In this document: piece after piece, positions 25,198 to 32,989 of the stretch
How positions within the stretch are numbered: the first letter of the stretch is position 1
How the letters are laid out: each line of letters opens with the position of its first letter
Assembly (NCBI GenBank): GCA_963835735.1
Contig: CAWIGP010000002.1
Span: 1,054,001 to 1,118,000 of the forward strand
Reading direction: 5' to 3'
Origin: DASQMT01 sp963835735
GTDB taxonomy: Bacteria > Actinomycetota > Thermoleophilia > Solirubrobacterales > Solirubrobacteraceae
DNA length: 64,000 nucleotides
Translations under genes and position numbers: made by a program
Notes under the pieces: generated by a model
What the model was told of the DNA's origin: nothing
Seen by the model: only the letters and a program-made list of their open reading frames with translations
The model's database searches: none

Positions 25198-26427
25198 TCA
25201 GGCCGGTACCGGCTCGCGGTAGCGGCGCGTCTCGCGGCGCGCGATCGCCATGTGGTGGACCTCGTCTGGCCCGTCGGCGATCTGCAGGATCCGCGCGACC
25301 GCGTACAGCTCGGCGAGCAGGTGGTCCTGCGACACGCCGGCGCCGCCATGCGCCTGGATCGCGCGGTCGATCACCCAGGTCGCGACGTCCGGGGCCGCGA
25401 CCTTGATCGCCGAGACCTCGATGCGCGCCCCGCGGTTGCCCACGGTGTCCATCAGCCAGGCGGTCTTGAGGACCAGCAGGCGCACCTGCTCGATCTTCAC
25501 GCGCGCCTCGGAGATCCAGCGCTGCACGACGCCCTGGTCGATGATCGGGCCTCCGAAGGCCGACCGCGAGGCGGTGCGCCGGCACATCATCTCGAGCGCG
25601 CGCTCGGCCATCCCGATCGCCCGCATCGCGTGGTGGATGCGCCCCGGTCCGAGGCGCTCCTGCGCGAGCCGGAAGCCCTCGCCCTCCTCGCCGAGCAGGT
25701 TCGCGACGGGCACCCGGACGTCCTCGTACGCGATCTCGGCATGGCCGCCGTGCGGTCCGTCGTCATAGCCGAAGATGCTGGTGGCGCGCTCGACGCGGAC
25801 GCCCGGCGTGTCGCGCGGCACCAGGATCATGCTCTGACGCTTGTGCCGCTCGGCGTCGGGGTCGGTGACGCCCATCACGATCAGCAGCTCGCAGCGCGGC
25901 GACATCGCCCCCGACGTCCACCACTTGCGCCCGTTGATGACGTAGTGGTCGCCGTCGCGCTCGATGCGGGTCGCGATGTTCGTCGCGTCCGACGAGGCGA
26001 CGTCGGGCTCGGTCATCGAGAACGCCGACCGGATCCGCCCGTCGAGCAGCGGTTCGAGCCAGCGCGCCTTCTGCTCGGGCGTGCCGAACAGTGAGAGCAG
26101 CTCCATGTTCCCGGTGTCGGGCGCCGAGCAGTTGAGCGCCTCCGGCGCCATCCACGGGCTGCGGCCGGTGATCTCGGCCAGCGGCGCGTACTGCAGGTTG
26201 GTCAGCCCGGCGCCGCGCTCGTGGATCGCCGGCAGGAACAGGTTCCACAGGCCGCGCTCGCGCGCCTGCGCCTTGAGCACCTCGATGACCGGCGGCGTGG
26301 CCCAGCGATCCTCCGAGCGCTCGACCTCGGCGCGGAACCGCTCCTCCGCCGGGTACACGCACTCGTCCATGAAGGCGAGCAACCGCTCGCGCAGGTCCAG
26401 CGTCGTGGCATCGAACGCGAAGTCCAT
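25198..26427 (-). CDS. Acyl-CoA dehydrogenase, ACAD10/11-like
   Basis: A 409-residue acyl-CoA dehydrogenase. Landmarks: GLWNLFLPAIHERGAGLTN, APDTGNMELL, FSMTEPDVASSDATN, VINGRKWWTSGAMSP and, near the C-terminus, AIQAHGGAGVSQDHLLAELYA. The APDTGNME and SSDATN variants are those of ACAD10/11-like enzymes, which eliminate phosphate from 4-phosphoacyl-CoA as well as dehydrogenate. The matching kinase is encoded at 22441. It is downstream of the enoyl-CoA hydratase in a two-gene operon (9-nt gap). Confidence 0.92.
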   Translation of the reverse strand: MDFAFDATTLDLRERLLAFMDECVYPAEERFRAEVERSEDRWATPPVIEVLKAQARERGLWNLFLPAIHERGAGLTNLQYAPLAEITGRSPWMAPEALNCSAPDTGNMELLSLFGTPEQKARWLEPLLDGRIRSAFSMTEPDVASSDATNIATRIERDGDHYVINGRKWWTSGAMSPRCELLIVMGVTDPDAERHKRQSMILVPRDTPGVRVERATSIFGYDDGPHGGHAEIAYEDVRVPVANLLGEEGEGFRLAQERLGPGRIHHAMRAIGMAERALEMMCRRTASRSAFGGPIIDQGVVQRWISEARVKIEQVRLLVLKTAWLMDTVGNRGARIEVSAIKVAAPDVATWVIDRAIQAHGGAGVSQDHLLAELYAVARILQIADGPDEVHHMAIARRETRRYREPVPA

Positions 26428-26436
26428 GGCGTGAGG

Positions 26437-27258
26437 CTAACGGTGCGACCACACCGGGTCGCGCTTCTCCAGGAACGCCTGCACGCCCTCGCGCGCGTCG
26501 TCGGACTGGTGCGCGACGTTGCACGTCATGCTCTCGAGCGCGATCAGCGTCTCGGTGTCCCCGTCGAGCCCGCGGTTGGCGGCGAGCTTGGTGATGCGCA
26601 TCGTGAACGCGCTCTTGTCCGTCATCGGCGCGACGAAGTCCGTGATCGCCTGCTCGAGCTCCTCGGCCGGCGCCGACACGTTGGCCAGCCCCCAGTCCTC
26701 ACACTGCTTGCCGGACAGCAGCTTGCCGGTCAGCAGCAGCTCCTTGGTCTTGCGCAGGCCGATGTAGCGGGGCAGGCGGTAGATCGGCCCGGCGCCGCCG
26801 AACAGCGCGCGGCGGATGTGGAAGTCGCCGATCTTGGCATCGTCGGCGACGACGGCGAAGTCGCACGAGATCATCAGCTCGAAGCCCCCGGCGACCGCGT
26901 AGCCCTCGACCACTGCGACCGTCGGCTTGGCCAGGTTGAACGCGCGGTCGAAGGTCCGCGCGGACACCTGCGCGATCCGGACGGAGTTGTTGGTGGTGCC
27001 CAGGAACTCGGCGTCGAGCATGTTCAGGTCGGCGCCGGCGCAGAACGTGTTGCCACGTCCGCGCACGAGCACGACGCGAACGTCGTCGTCGGCCTCGGCG
27101 CGCTCCAGCGCCGCGCCGAGCTGCGTCAGCAGCCCCCAGTTGACGCAGTTCATCACCTCCGGCCGGTTGAGCCAGATCGTGGCGACGCGGTCGGCGACCT
27201 CGTACTGGACGTACTCCTCGGTCGCCGGCTGTCCGTTCATCGGGACTTCCAGGGTCAT
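26437..27258 (-). CDS. Enoyl-CoA hydratase/isomerase family protein
   Basis: A 273-residue crotonase-fold protein. It has RVATIWLNRPEVMNC, the oxyanion-hole motif FCAGADLNML and VAGGFELMISCDFAV with the first catalytic Glu. The second catalytic Glu of true hydratases, expected in the following P-E motif, is replaced (IGDFHIRRALFGG), so an isomerase, hydrolase or lyase role is possible. The start ATG 27258 has AAGGA/GGAG upstream; ATG 27240 is an alternative. An operator copy lies at 27284-27296 just downstream of a TATGAT -10-like box. Confidence 0.88.
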   Translation of the reverse strand: MTLEVPMNGQPATEEYVQYEVADRVATIWLNRPEVMNCVNWGLLTQLGAALERAEADDDVRVVLVRGRGNTFCAGADLNMLDAEFLGTTNNSVRIAQVSARTFDRAFNLAKPTVAVVEGYAVAGGFELMISCDFAVVADDAKIGDFHIRRALFGGAGPIYRLPRYIGLRKTKELLLTGKLLSGKQCEDWGLANVSAPAEELEQAITDFVAPMTDKSAFTMRITKLAANRGLDGDTETLIALESMTCNVAHQSDDAREGVQAFLEKRDPVWSHR

Positions 27259-27283
27259 TCCTTAGCTCCGTTTCGCAATCGCC

Positions 27284-27296
27284 CGAACTGACTTCA
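27284..27296. promoter_or_regulatory. TetR-type operator, copy 5 (CGAACTGACTTCA)
   Basis: Arms CGAACT and ACTTCA; 11 of the 12 arm positions fit the consensus. It lies between the minus-strand -10-like TATGAT and the start codon of the enoyl-CoA hydratase gene. Confidence 0.5.
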
Positions 27297-27370
27297 CCTC
27301 ATCATACAGACGACGAGCGGCAACGCAAGGCCACGGGCGTCCGTGCACCTGCCCGCCGACTGTGCCATAC

Positions 27371-27383
27371 TGAAGTCACTTCA
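27371..27383. promoter_or_regulatory. TetR-type operator, perfect copy (TGAAGTCACTTCA)
   Basis: A perfect 6-bp inverted repeat around one C, the best example of the element. It follows a CATACT -10-like box and its last base is the A of the ATG of the MBL-fold gene. Repressor binding would block a nearly leaderless transcript. Confidence 0.6.
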
Positions 27384-28408
27384 TGAGCGACGTGATCTCC
27401 ATCCCGCTCCCGCTCGCGCACGTCGGCGCGGTGAACGCGTGGCTGCTGCTCGGGGATCCTTTGGCGCTGATCGACACCGGACCGCGCACCGATGCCGCCC
27501 TGTCGGCGCTCGAGGCCGGCTTGCGGCGGGAACGCCTACGCATCGAGGACCTCGAGCTGGTACTCGCGACGCATCACCACCTCGACCACGTCGGCCTCGC
27601 CGCCACGCTCCAGCGCCGCTCGGGGGCGGCCGTGGCCGTGCTCGACCGATTCGCCGACTACGCCGCCCACTATGCCGCCGAGGTGGAGCAGGATCGCCGC
27701 TTCGCACACGCGCTGATGGCGCACCACGGTGTCCCCGAGCAGGTCGTGGCCGACGACGAGGCGTTCTGGGACTACATCCGCGGCACGACCGAGGACTTCC
27801 GCGCCGACCTGCGCCTTGCCGACGGCGATCGCGTGCGGGCGGGCGGGCGCACGCTGCGTGTCGTCGCACGCCCGGGGCACAGCACGACGGACACGCTGTT
27901 CGTCGACGACCGCGACGCCCTCGCGTTCGCAGGCGACCACCTGCTCTCCACGATCTCCTCGAACACCGAGATCAACGCCCCCGAGCGCGCGCGCGACGGG
28001 CGCGCGCGCTCGCGCCTGCGCTACCTGGAGAACCTCCGGCGCACATCAGCGATGCCGCTCGCACGGCTGCTCACCGGCCACGGCGCGCCGGTGACCGGCC
28101 ACGGGCGGCTCGTCGAGGCGCGCCTGCGCGAGCATCGCCGCCGCTGCGAGCGCATCCGGGTGATCCTCGACGACGGCCCGCACACGGCGTTCGAGATCGC
28201 CGGCCGCCTGTGGCCCGCGCGTACGGTGACGGAGCAGCCGCTGCTCGTCGTGTGGGAGGTCATCGGCAACCTCGAGCTGCTGCTCGCCTCGGGCGACGTC
28301 GCCGAGCGAGTCGGCGACGGCGGTTCCGTGTTCGAGCCCTCCGCACACCCACGGCGGCCGGCGCTGCGCCAGCGGCCGCGCCGCCCGGAGTGCGCGAGCG
28401 GCGGGTGA
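27383..28408 (+). CDS. Metallo-beta-lactamase-fold hydrolase
   Basis: A 341-residue MBL-fold hydrolase. Metal ligands: THHHLDHVG (HxHxDH), RPGHSTTDT (third His), FAGDHLLSTISS (bridging Asp) and a C-terminal GHG. The long helical C-terminal region (LREHRRRCERIRVILDDGPHTAFEIA) is the extension seen in glyoxalase-II-like and acyl-CoA thioesterase-like members. It could hydrolyse a thioester or lactone of the pathway. The last about 20 residues overlap the start of the next SDR gene (GTGA). A perfect operator copy overlaps its start codon. Confidence 0.87.
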   Translation: MSDVISIPLPLAHVGAVNAWLLLGDPLALIDTGPRTDAALSALEAGLRRERLRIEDLELVLATHHHLDHVGLAATLQRRSGAAVAVLDRFADYAAHYAAEVEQDRRFAHALMAHHGVPEQVVADDEAFWDYIRGTTEDFRADLRLADGDRVRAGGRTLRVVARPGHSTTDTLFVDDRDALAFAGDHLLSTISSNTEINAPERARDGRARSRLRYLENLRRTSAMPLARLLTGHGAPVTGHGRLVEARLREHRRRCERIRVILDDGPHTAFEIAGRLWPARTVTEQPLLVVWEVIGNLELLLASGDVAERVGDGGSVFEPSAHPRRPALRQRPRRPECASGG

Positions 28409-29223
28409 TCGGCGTGCACGAGCCCACGACCAGCGACCAGGCCGCGCTCAGGCTGTTCGACCTCTCCGGCCGCGTGGCGCTGGTCACGGGGGGTACGCGC
28501 GGACTCGGGCTGGCGATCTCGCGGGCGTTCTCCACCTCCGGCGCCGACGTCATGGTGGCGAGCCGCAAGGAGGACGCCTGCCGGGACGTCGCGGCGGAGT
28601 TGCGCGCGGCCGGCCGGCGGGCGGTCGGGCACGCCTGCCACGTCGGCCGCTGGGACGATCTCGAGCGCCTGGTCGAGGCGGCGTACGGCGAGTTCGGGCG
28701 CGTCGACGTGCTGGTCAACAACGCCGGCGTCTCGCCGCAGTACCCGACGCTCGGGGACGTGAGCGAGGAGCTCTTCGACAAGGTCATCGCGGTCAACCTC
28801 AAGGGCCCGTTCCGCTTGTCGGCGCTCGTCGGCGAGCGCATGGCCGCCGGCGACGGCGGCTCGATCATCAACATCTCGAGCACCGGGGCGGTCCGGCCGA
28901 CCGGCGACATCGTCCCCTACTCGGCAGCGAAGGCGGGGCTCAACGCCCTGACGGTCGGGTTCGCCGACGCGCTGGGGCCGAAGGTGCGCGTCAACGCGAT
29001 CATGCCCGGCCCGTTCCTCACCACGATCTCGCAGGCGTGGGACATGGACATGCTCGCCGAGCGCACGCGCACGTTCCCGCTGCGCCGTGCCGGGCTGGCG
29101 GACGAGATCGTCGGCGCCGCGCTGTACCTCGCGTCCGACGCCTCGAGCTACACGACCGGGTCGATCCTCACGGTCGACGGCGGCGCGCGCTGGAGCATGC
29201 CGGGGGGCGGAGACGGGCGCTGA
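28405..29223 (+). CDS. Short-chain dehydrogenase/reductase
   Basis: A 272-residue classical SDR: LSGRVALVTGGTRGLGLAI, then VLVNNAGVSPQYP, INISSTGAVRPT (Ser), VPYSAAKAGLNAL (Tyr-x3-Lys) and the C-terminal SILTVDGGARW. The start is GTG 28405 overlapping the MBL stop; GTG 28414 is the alternative. It is co-transcribed with the MBL hydrolase and faces a third SDR encoded on the opposite strand immediately downstream. Substrate unknown; the context suggests a hydroxyacyl intermediate. Confidence 0.9.
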   Translation: MIGVHEPTTSDQAALRLFDLSGRVALVTGGTRGLGLAISRAFSTSGADVMVASRKEDACRDVAAELRAAGRRAVGHACHVGRWDDLERLVEAAYGEFGRVDVLVNNAGVSPQYPTLGDVSEELFDKVIAVNLKGPFRLSALVGERMAAGDGGSIINISSTGAVRPTGDIVPYSAAKAGLNALTVGFADALGPKVRVNAIMPGPFLTTISQAWDMDMLAERTRTFPLRRAGLADEIVGAALYLASDASSYTTGSILTVDGGARWSMPGGGDGR

Positions 29224-30054
29224 TCAGACGGCGGTCACGAGGCCGCCGTTGGGATTGAGCGTGGCGCCGACGTAGTACGCGGCGTCGTCGGAGGCGAGGA
29301 ACGCGACCGTGGCGGCGATCTCCTCCGGCCGCGCGAGCCGCCCGGCGGGCGTGTGCGCCGCGATCACGCGCCGGCCCGCGTCGAGCCGGCCCTTGAGCGT
29401 GCCGGTGTCGACGTGGCCGGGGGCGACGGCGTTCACGCGGATCCCCTGGACGATCAGCTCCTTGGCGACGGCCTTCGTGAAGCCGAGGATCCCGGCCTTG
29501 GCGGCCGAGTAATGCGGATGGCCGGTGCAGCCCTCGATGCCGCACACCGAGGACATGTTCACGATCGCGCCGCTGCCGCGCGGCGCCATCAGCCGCGCCG
29601 CCGCGCGGGTGCAGAAGAACGTGCCGTCGAGGTGCACCGCGAGCAGCCGGCGCCATTCCTCGTCGCCGAGTCGCACGAGCGCGTCGAGCGGCGTCTCGAC
29701 GCCGCCGGACAGCGCCTCGAGGCGCTGAGCCTCGAGCAGCGGGACGACGCGCTCGAGGTGCGCCCCGCCGACCGCGCCGGCATTGTTGACGAGCACGTCG
29801 ATCGGCCCCAGCTCGCGCTCCACCCTCCCGAGCGCCTCCTCCACGGCGGCGCTGTCGCTCACGTCGGCGTGCACGGCGAGCCCCGCCCCGATCGTCGCGA
29901 TCGTCTGCTCGGCGGCCTGCAGCCGGACGTCGAGCGCGGCGACTCGGGCGCCGTCGGCGGCGAAGCGGTGGCAGATCGCCTCGCCGATGCCCGAGCCTCC
30001 GCCGGTGATCGCGGCGACCTTTCCCTCGAGAGTCACCGTGCAACCGTACCACAT
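29224..30054 (-). CDS. Short-chain dehydrogenase/reductase
   Basis: A classical SDR, 276 residues from ATG 30054 or 270 from GTG 30036, which matches the family start VTLEGKVAAITGGGSGIGEAI. It has NNAGAVGGAH, VNMSSVCGIEG (Ser), PHYSAAKAGILGF (Tyr-x3-Lys) and the C-terminal GATLNPNGGLVTAV. A roughly 20-residue insertion (LLEAQRLEALSGGVETPLD) precedes the catalytic Ser. It is divergent from the PHA operon with an operator copy between. A 3-hydroxyacyl-CoA or alcohol dehydrogenase activity would fit; its exact role is open. Confidence 0.88.
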   Translation of the reverse strand: MWYGCTVTLEGKVAAITGGGSGIGEAICHRFAADGARVAALDVRLQAAEQTIATIGAGLAVHADVSDSAAVEEALGRVERELGPIDVLVNNAGAVGGAHLERVVPLLEAQRLEALSGGVETPLDALVRLGDEEWRRLLAVHLDGTFFCTRAAARLMAPRGSGAIVNMSSVCGIEGCTGHPHYSAAKAGILGFTKAVAKELIVQGIRVNAVAPGHVDTGTLKGRLDAGRRVIAAHTPAGRLARPEEIAATVAFLASDDAAYYVGATLNPNGGLVTAV

Positions 30055-30058
30055 GAAT

Positions 30059-30071
30059 TGAAGTCAAGTCA
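30059..30071. promoter_or_regulatory. TetR-type operator, copy 7 (TGAAGTCAAGTCA)
   Basis: Arms TGAAGT and AAGTCA, in the 45-nt region between the divergent SDR (start 30054) and PHA operon (start 30100). An overlapping TGAATT half-site begins at 30054. Confidence 0.45.
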
Positions 30072-30099
30072 GATTAGCTGCTACAGTGCGGCCTTCCTC

Positions 30100-30399
30100 A
30101 TGGCCGCGCACCCACCTCTCTGGTTGAAGCTCGTGCTCCGCGTCGAGCGGGCCGTCGGCGGCCCGGTCGAGGCGGCGGTGCACAGCAATGCGTACTTCGA
30201 CGCCGTGGCCGAGCTCAACCGCGCGCAGCGGCGGCTGACAGACGCCGTCGAGAGCGTGTCCAAGCGCGGCCTGCACCTGCTCAACCTCCCGGCGGGCACC
30301 GACATCCGCAGGGTGCGGGAGCAGCTGGCGCGCATGGACCGGCGGCTGGTCCAGATCACAAAGGAGCTCGAGGAGCTCGAGCGGGAGCGCGAGGGATGA
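30100..30399 (+). CDS. Small helical PHA-synthase partner protein (PhaE/PhaR-like C-terminal motif)
   Basis: A 99-residue all-helical protein encoded 4 nt upstream of phaC. After PLWLKLVLRVERAVGG it has a central helix (AYFDAVAELNRAQRRLTDAVESVSKRG) and then HLLNLPAGTDIRRVREQLARMDRRLVQITKELEELE. The pattern L-N-L-P-x-x-x-D followed by a coiled coil is the C-terminal signature of PhaE/PhaR subunits of class III/IV PHA synthases. Those proteins are normally 180-380 residues, so this would be a minimal version. The assignment rests on this motif and the location. Confidence 0.65.
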   Translation: MAAHPPLWLKLVLRVERAVGGPVEAAVHSNAYFDAVAELNRAQRRLTDAVESVSKRGLHLLNLPAGTDIRRVREQLARMDRRLVQITKELEELEREREG

Positions 30400-30403
30400 G
30401 TCG

Positions 30404-31495
30404 GTGCCGCTGCAGCTGAGCCCCTCCGACGTGCTCGCGCGCGTCGACCGCGAGATGGAGCGGTCGTTGCTGCGGGCGCGAAACGGGCTCCGCTACGTCC
30501 GCGGCAGCAACCGCCCGAAGCTGGGGACCACGCCTAAGGAGATCGTCTGGCGGCGCGACAAGGCGCAGCTCTGGCGCTATCGCGGCGGTCCGATCCGCTA
30601 CGAGCAGCCGCTGCTGATCGTGACCAGCCTGGTCAGCCGCAGCTACATCCTCGACCTCCTGCCGGGCAACAGCGCGGTCGAGTTCCTGCGCAGCCGCGGA
30701 TTCGACGTCTTCCTGCTCGATTGGGGGATCCCGGACGAGCTCGACGCGGACAACAGCATCGCGACGTACGTCGACGAGTACCTCCCGCGCGCCGTCGCCG
30801 CCGTGCGCCAGGAGACGGGCTGCGAGGAGCTGACGATGGCCGGCTACTGCCTCGGCGGGGTGCTCGCGATCCTCTACGCCAACGGGCACCGGGACGCCCC
30901 GGTGCGCAACCTCGTGCTGATGGCGACACCGGTCGACTTCAACGAGATGGGCCCGATGGTGGCCGCGCTGCGGGAGGGCAGGCTCGACCCCGACGACCTG
31001 ATCGACGAGACCGGGAACGTGCCGGCCGACGTGCTCTACAGCGGCTTCTTCATGCTGGCGCCGACCACCGTCGTCGCCCAGCGAGCCACGCTGCTCGAGC
31101 ACCTCTGGAACGACGAGTTCGTGCGCGGCTTCCAGGCGATGGCGCAGTGGGCGCGCGACCAGGTCCCGTTCCCGGGCGCGGCATTCCGCGAGGTCGTCGA
31201 CGAGCTGATCCGCCGCAACGCGCTGATGGACGGATCGCTGCGGGTCGGCGGGCGCGCGATCGACTTCACCAGGACCGGCGCGACGGTGCTCAACGCGATG
31301 GCGGCACACGACACCGTCGTCCCGCGCGCCGCGGCCGAGCCGATCGCGACGTTGGTCGGCGGGCCGGATCGCCGCGACGAGCTCGTGCTCCCGGGCGGCC
31401 ACGTGACGTTCGGGACCGGCCGCTCGGCTCAACGGCACAGCCTGCCGAGTCTCGCCGGCTGGATCGCCGCGCACAGCGAGGAAAGGCGACGATGA
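30404..31495 (+). CDS. phaC: Polyhydroxyalkanoate synthase (class III-like PhaC)
   Basis: Polymerises 3-hydroxyacyl-CoA into PHA at granule surfaces. At 363 residues it matches the short class III/IV enzymes. It has the lipase-like box GYCLGG with the nucleophile Cys149, PLLIVTSLVSRSYILDLLPG near the start, WGIPD, the catalytic Asp in AAHDTVVP and the His in LPGGHVTF. The start is GTG 30404. It lies between a small PhaE-like gene and a GNAT gene with an ATGA overlap. Precursors could come directly from the surrounding beta-oxidation enzymes. Confidence 0.93.
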   Translation: MPLQLSPSDVLARVDREMERSLLRARNGLRYVRGSNRPKLGTTPKEIVWRRDKAQLWRYRGGPIRYEQPLLIVTSLVSRSYILDLLPGNSAVEFLRSRGFDVFLLDWGIPDELDADNSIATYVDEYLPRAVAAVRQETGCEELTMAGYCLGGVLAILYANGHRDAPVRNLVLMATPVDFNEMGPMVAALREGRLDPDDLIDETGNVPADVLYSGFFMLAPTTVVAQRATLLEHLWNDEFVRGFQAMAQWARDQVPFPGAAFREVVDELIRRNALMDGSLRVGGRAIDFTRTGATVLNAMAAHDTVVPRAAAEPIATLVGGPDRRDELVLPGGHVTFGTGRSAQRHSLPSLAGWIAAHSEERRR

Positions 31496-32016
31496 TGGAG
31501 ATCAAGCAGCTGGAGCCCGCCGACCGCGCGGCGCTCGAGCGATTCCTGGCCCGGGTCCCCGAGGGGGATCGCACGTTCTTCAAGGAGGACGTCGAAGCCG
31601 CCGAGGTGGTCGACGCGTGGACGCGCCCGGGCCCGGCGCGCGCCCTCGCCGTCGAAGGCGGCGACGTCGTCGGATACGTGGCCGTGGTGCCGCTGCACGG
31701 CTGGTCGAGCCACGTCGGCGAGGTCAGGGTGATCGTCGACCCCGAGCACCGCGGCCGCGGGATCGGCCGGGCGCTCGCACGACGCGCCGTCATCGAGGCG
31801 GTCGAGCTGGATCTCTCGAAGATGGTCGTCGAGGTCGTCGCAGATCAGGAGCCGACGATCGCGATGTTCCGCTCGCTCGGGTTCGATCCCGAGGCGCTCC
31901 TCACCGACCACGTACGCGACCAGTCGGGCGAGCTGCGCGATCTCATGGTCCTCGCCCACTCGGTCGAGGAGCAGTGGTCGTCGCTGGTCACCGCCGGCAT
32001 CGCGGAGGAGCTGTGA
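31492..32016 (+). CDS. GNAT-family N-acetyltransferase
   Basis: A 174-residue GNAT protein. It has the acetyl-CoA-binding motif A VIVDPEHRGRGIGRALARRA (Q/RxxGxG/A) and the C-terminal motif AMFRSLGFDPEALL. ATGATG at 31492 overlaps the phaC stop; the second ATG is possible too. The substrate is unknown. Its position inside the PHA operon suggests protein or small-molecule acylation linked to storage metabolism, but nothing in the sequence shows this. Confidence 0.85.
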   Translation: MMEIKQLEPADRAALERFLARVPEGDRTFFKEDVEAAEVVDAWTRPGPARALAVEGGDVVGYVAVVPLHGWSSHVGEVRVIVDPEHRGRGIGRALARRAVIEAVELDLSKMVVEVVADQEPTIAMFRSLGFDPEALLTDHVRDQSGELRDLMVLAHSVEEQWSSLVTAGIAEEL

Positions 32017-32216
32017 GCCAGCGCATCGACGAGGTCCTCGACGCCGCCTTCTCCGCCTACGAGGACGTGATCCGCAAGACGTGCGACCTGCAGCGCACGC
32101 TCGCGCGCACGCTGGGTTTCGAGCCCGCGCGCTCGATCCTGAACACGACCGCCGACCTGACCAGGGACATCGCCGCGCTGCAGCTCTCCGGCGCGCGCTG
32201 GCTGCTCGACTCGTGA
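32013..32216 (+). CDS. Very small helical protein in the PHA operon
   Basis: A 67-residue protein with GTG start overlapping the GNAT stop (GTGA) and its own stop overlapping the next start. It is predicted to be entirely alpha-helical: QRIDEVLDAAFSAYEDVIRK, then LARTLGFEPARSILNTTADL and DIAALQLSGARWLLDS. No domain is recognised. The amphipathic heptad pattern, tight coupling and place between PhaC-associated genes make a phasin-like or synthase-binding role plausible, but it is inference. Confidence 0.68.
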   Translation: MSQRIDEVLDAAFSAYEDVIRKTCDLQRTLARTLGFEPARSILNTTADLTRDIAALQLSGARWLLDS

Positions 32217-32989
32217 CCGGCCTGCACTGGGAGAGCGCGGGCACGGGCGACCCCGTGCTGATGATCATGGGGCTCGGCCTCAGCGGGGGCGCCTGGTGGC
32301 GTACGGTGCCGGTGCTGTCGCGGACGCTGCGCGTGATCACGTTCGACAACCGCGGCGTCGGGCGGTCGCGCGGGCGCTTCCCCAGCTACACGATCGAGGC
32401 GATGGCCGACGACGCCGTCTCGGTGCTCGACGCGGCCGCCGTCGAGCGGGCGCACGTGTACGGCTTCTCGCTGGGCGGCATGGTCGCGCAGCAGCTGGCC
32501 CTACGCCACCCCGCGCGCGTGCGCTCGGTCGTGCTCGGCGCGACGCACGCGGGCGGGCCGCGTGCGGCGCGGCCGGACGCCGATGTGATCGCGTTCTTCC
32601 GCCGCCGGGCGAGCATGCGCGCCGAGGAGGCGGCGCGGGCATCGGTGCCGTTCAACTACGGGCCGCGCTGCCTGCGCGAGCACAAGGACCGCATCGCGGA
32701 GGACATCGCGCGGCGGCTGGCGCATCCGTTCCCCGAGCTGGCCTACCGCGCGCAGATGTTCGCCGCCGCGCTGCACAACTGCGACCGGCGCCTGCGCCGG
32801 ATCGAGGCGCCGGCGCTCGTCGTCCATGGCCGGCACGACCGCGTGGTCCCCGTCGCCAACGCCGAGATCCTGGCCGGCCGCATCCCGCGTGCGCGGCTGC
32901 GGATCCTCGAGGACTCGGGCCATCTGTACTCGACCGAACAGCCCGAGGTCGACGAGGACATAGCGCGCTTCTTCCGGGAGGTCGGGTGA
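32213..32989 (+). CDS. Alpha/beta hydrolase
   Basis: A 258-residue alpha/beta hydrolase. Its oxyanion region is MIMGLGLSGGAWW, and FDNRGVGRS precedes the nucleophile elbow GFSLGG. The acid is in VVHGRHDRVVPV, and the His in EDSGHLYSTEQPE. The GTG start overlaps the preceding stop. It may be an intracellular PHA-oligomer/ester hydrolase or thioesterase. The next gene is a CoA ligase that could reactivate released acids. Confidence 0.87.
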   Translation: MTGLHWESAGTGDPVLMIMGLGLSGGAWWRTVPVLSRTLRVITFDNRGVGRSRGRFPSYTIEAMADDAVSVLDAAAVERAHVYGFSLGGMVAQQLALRHPARVRSVVLGATHAGGPRAARPDADVIAFFRRRASMRAEEAARASVPFNYGPRCLREHKDRIAEDIARRLAHPFPELAYRAQMFAAALHNCDRRLRRIEAPALVVHGRHDRVVPVANAEILAGRIPRARLRILEDSGHLYSTEQPEVDEDIARFFREVG

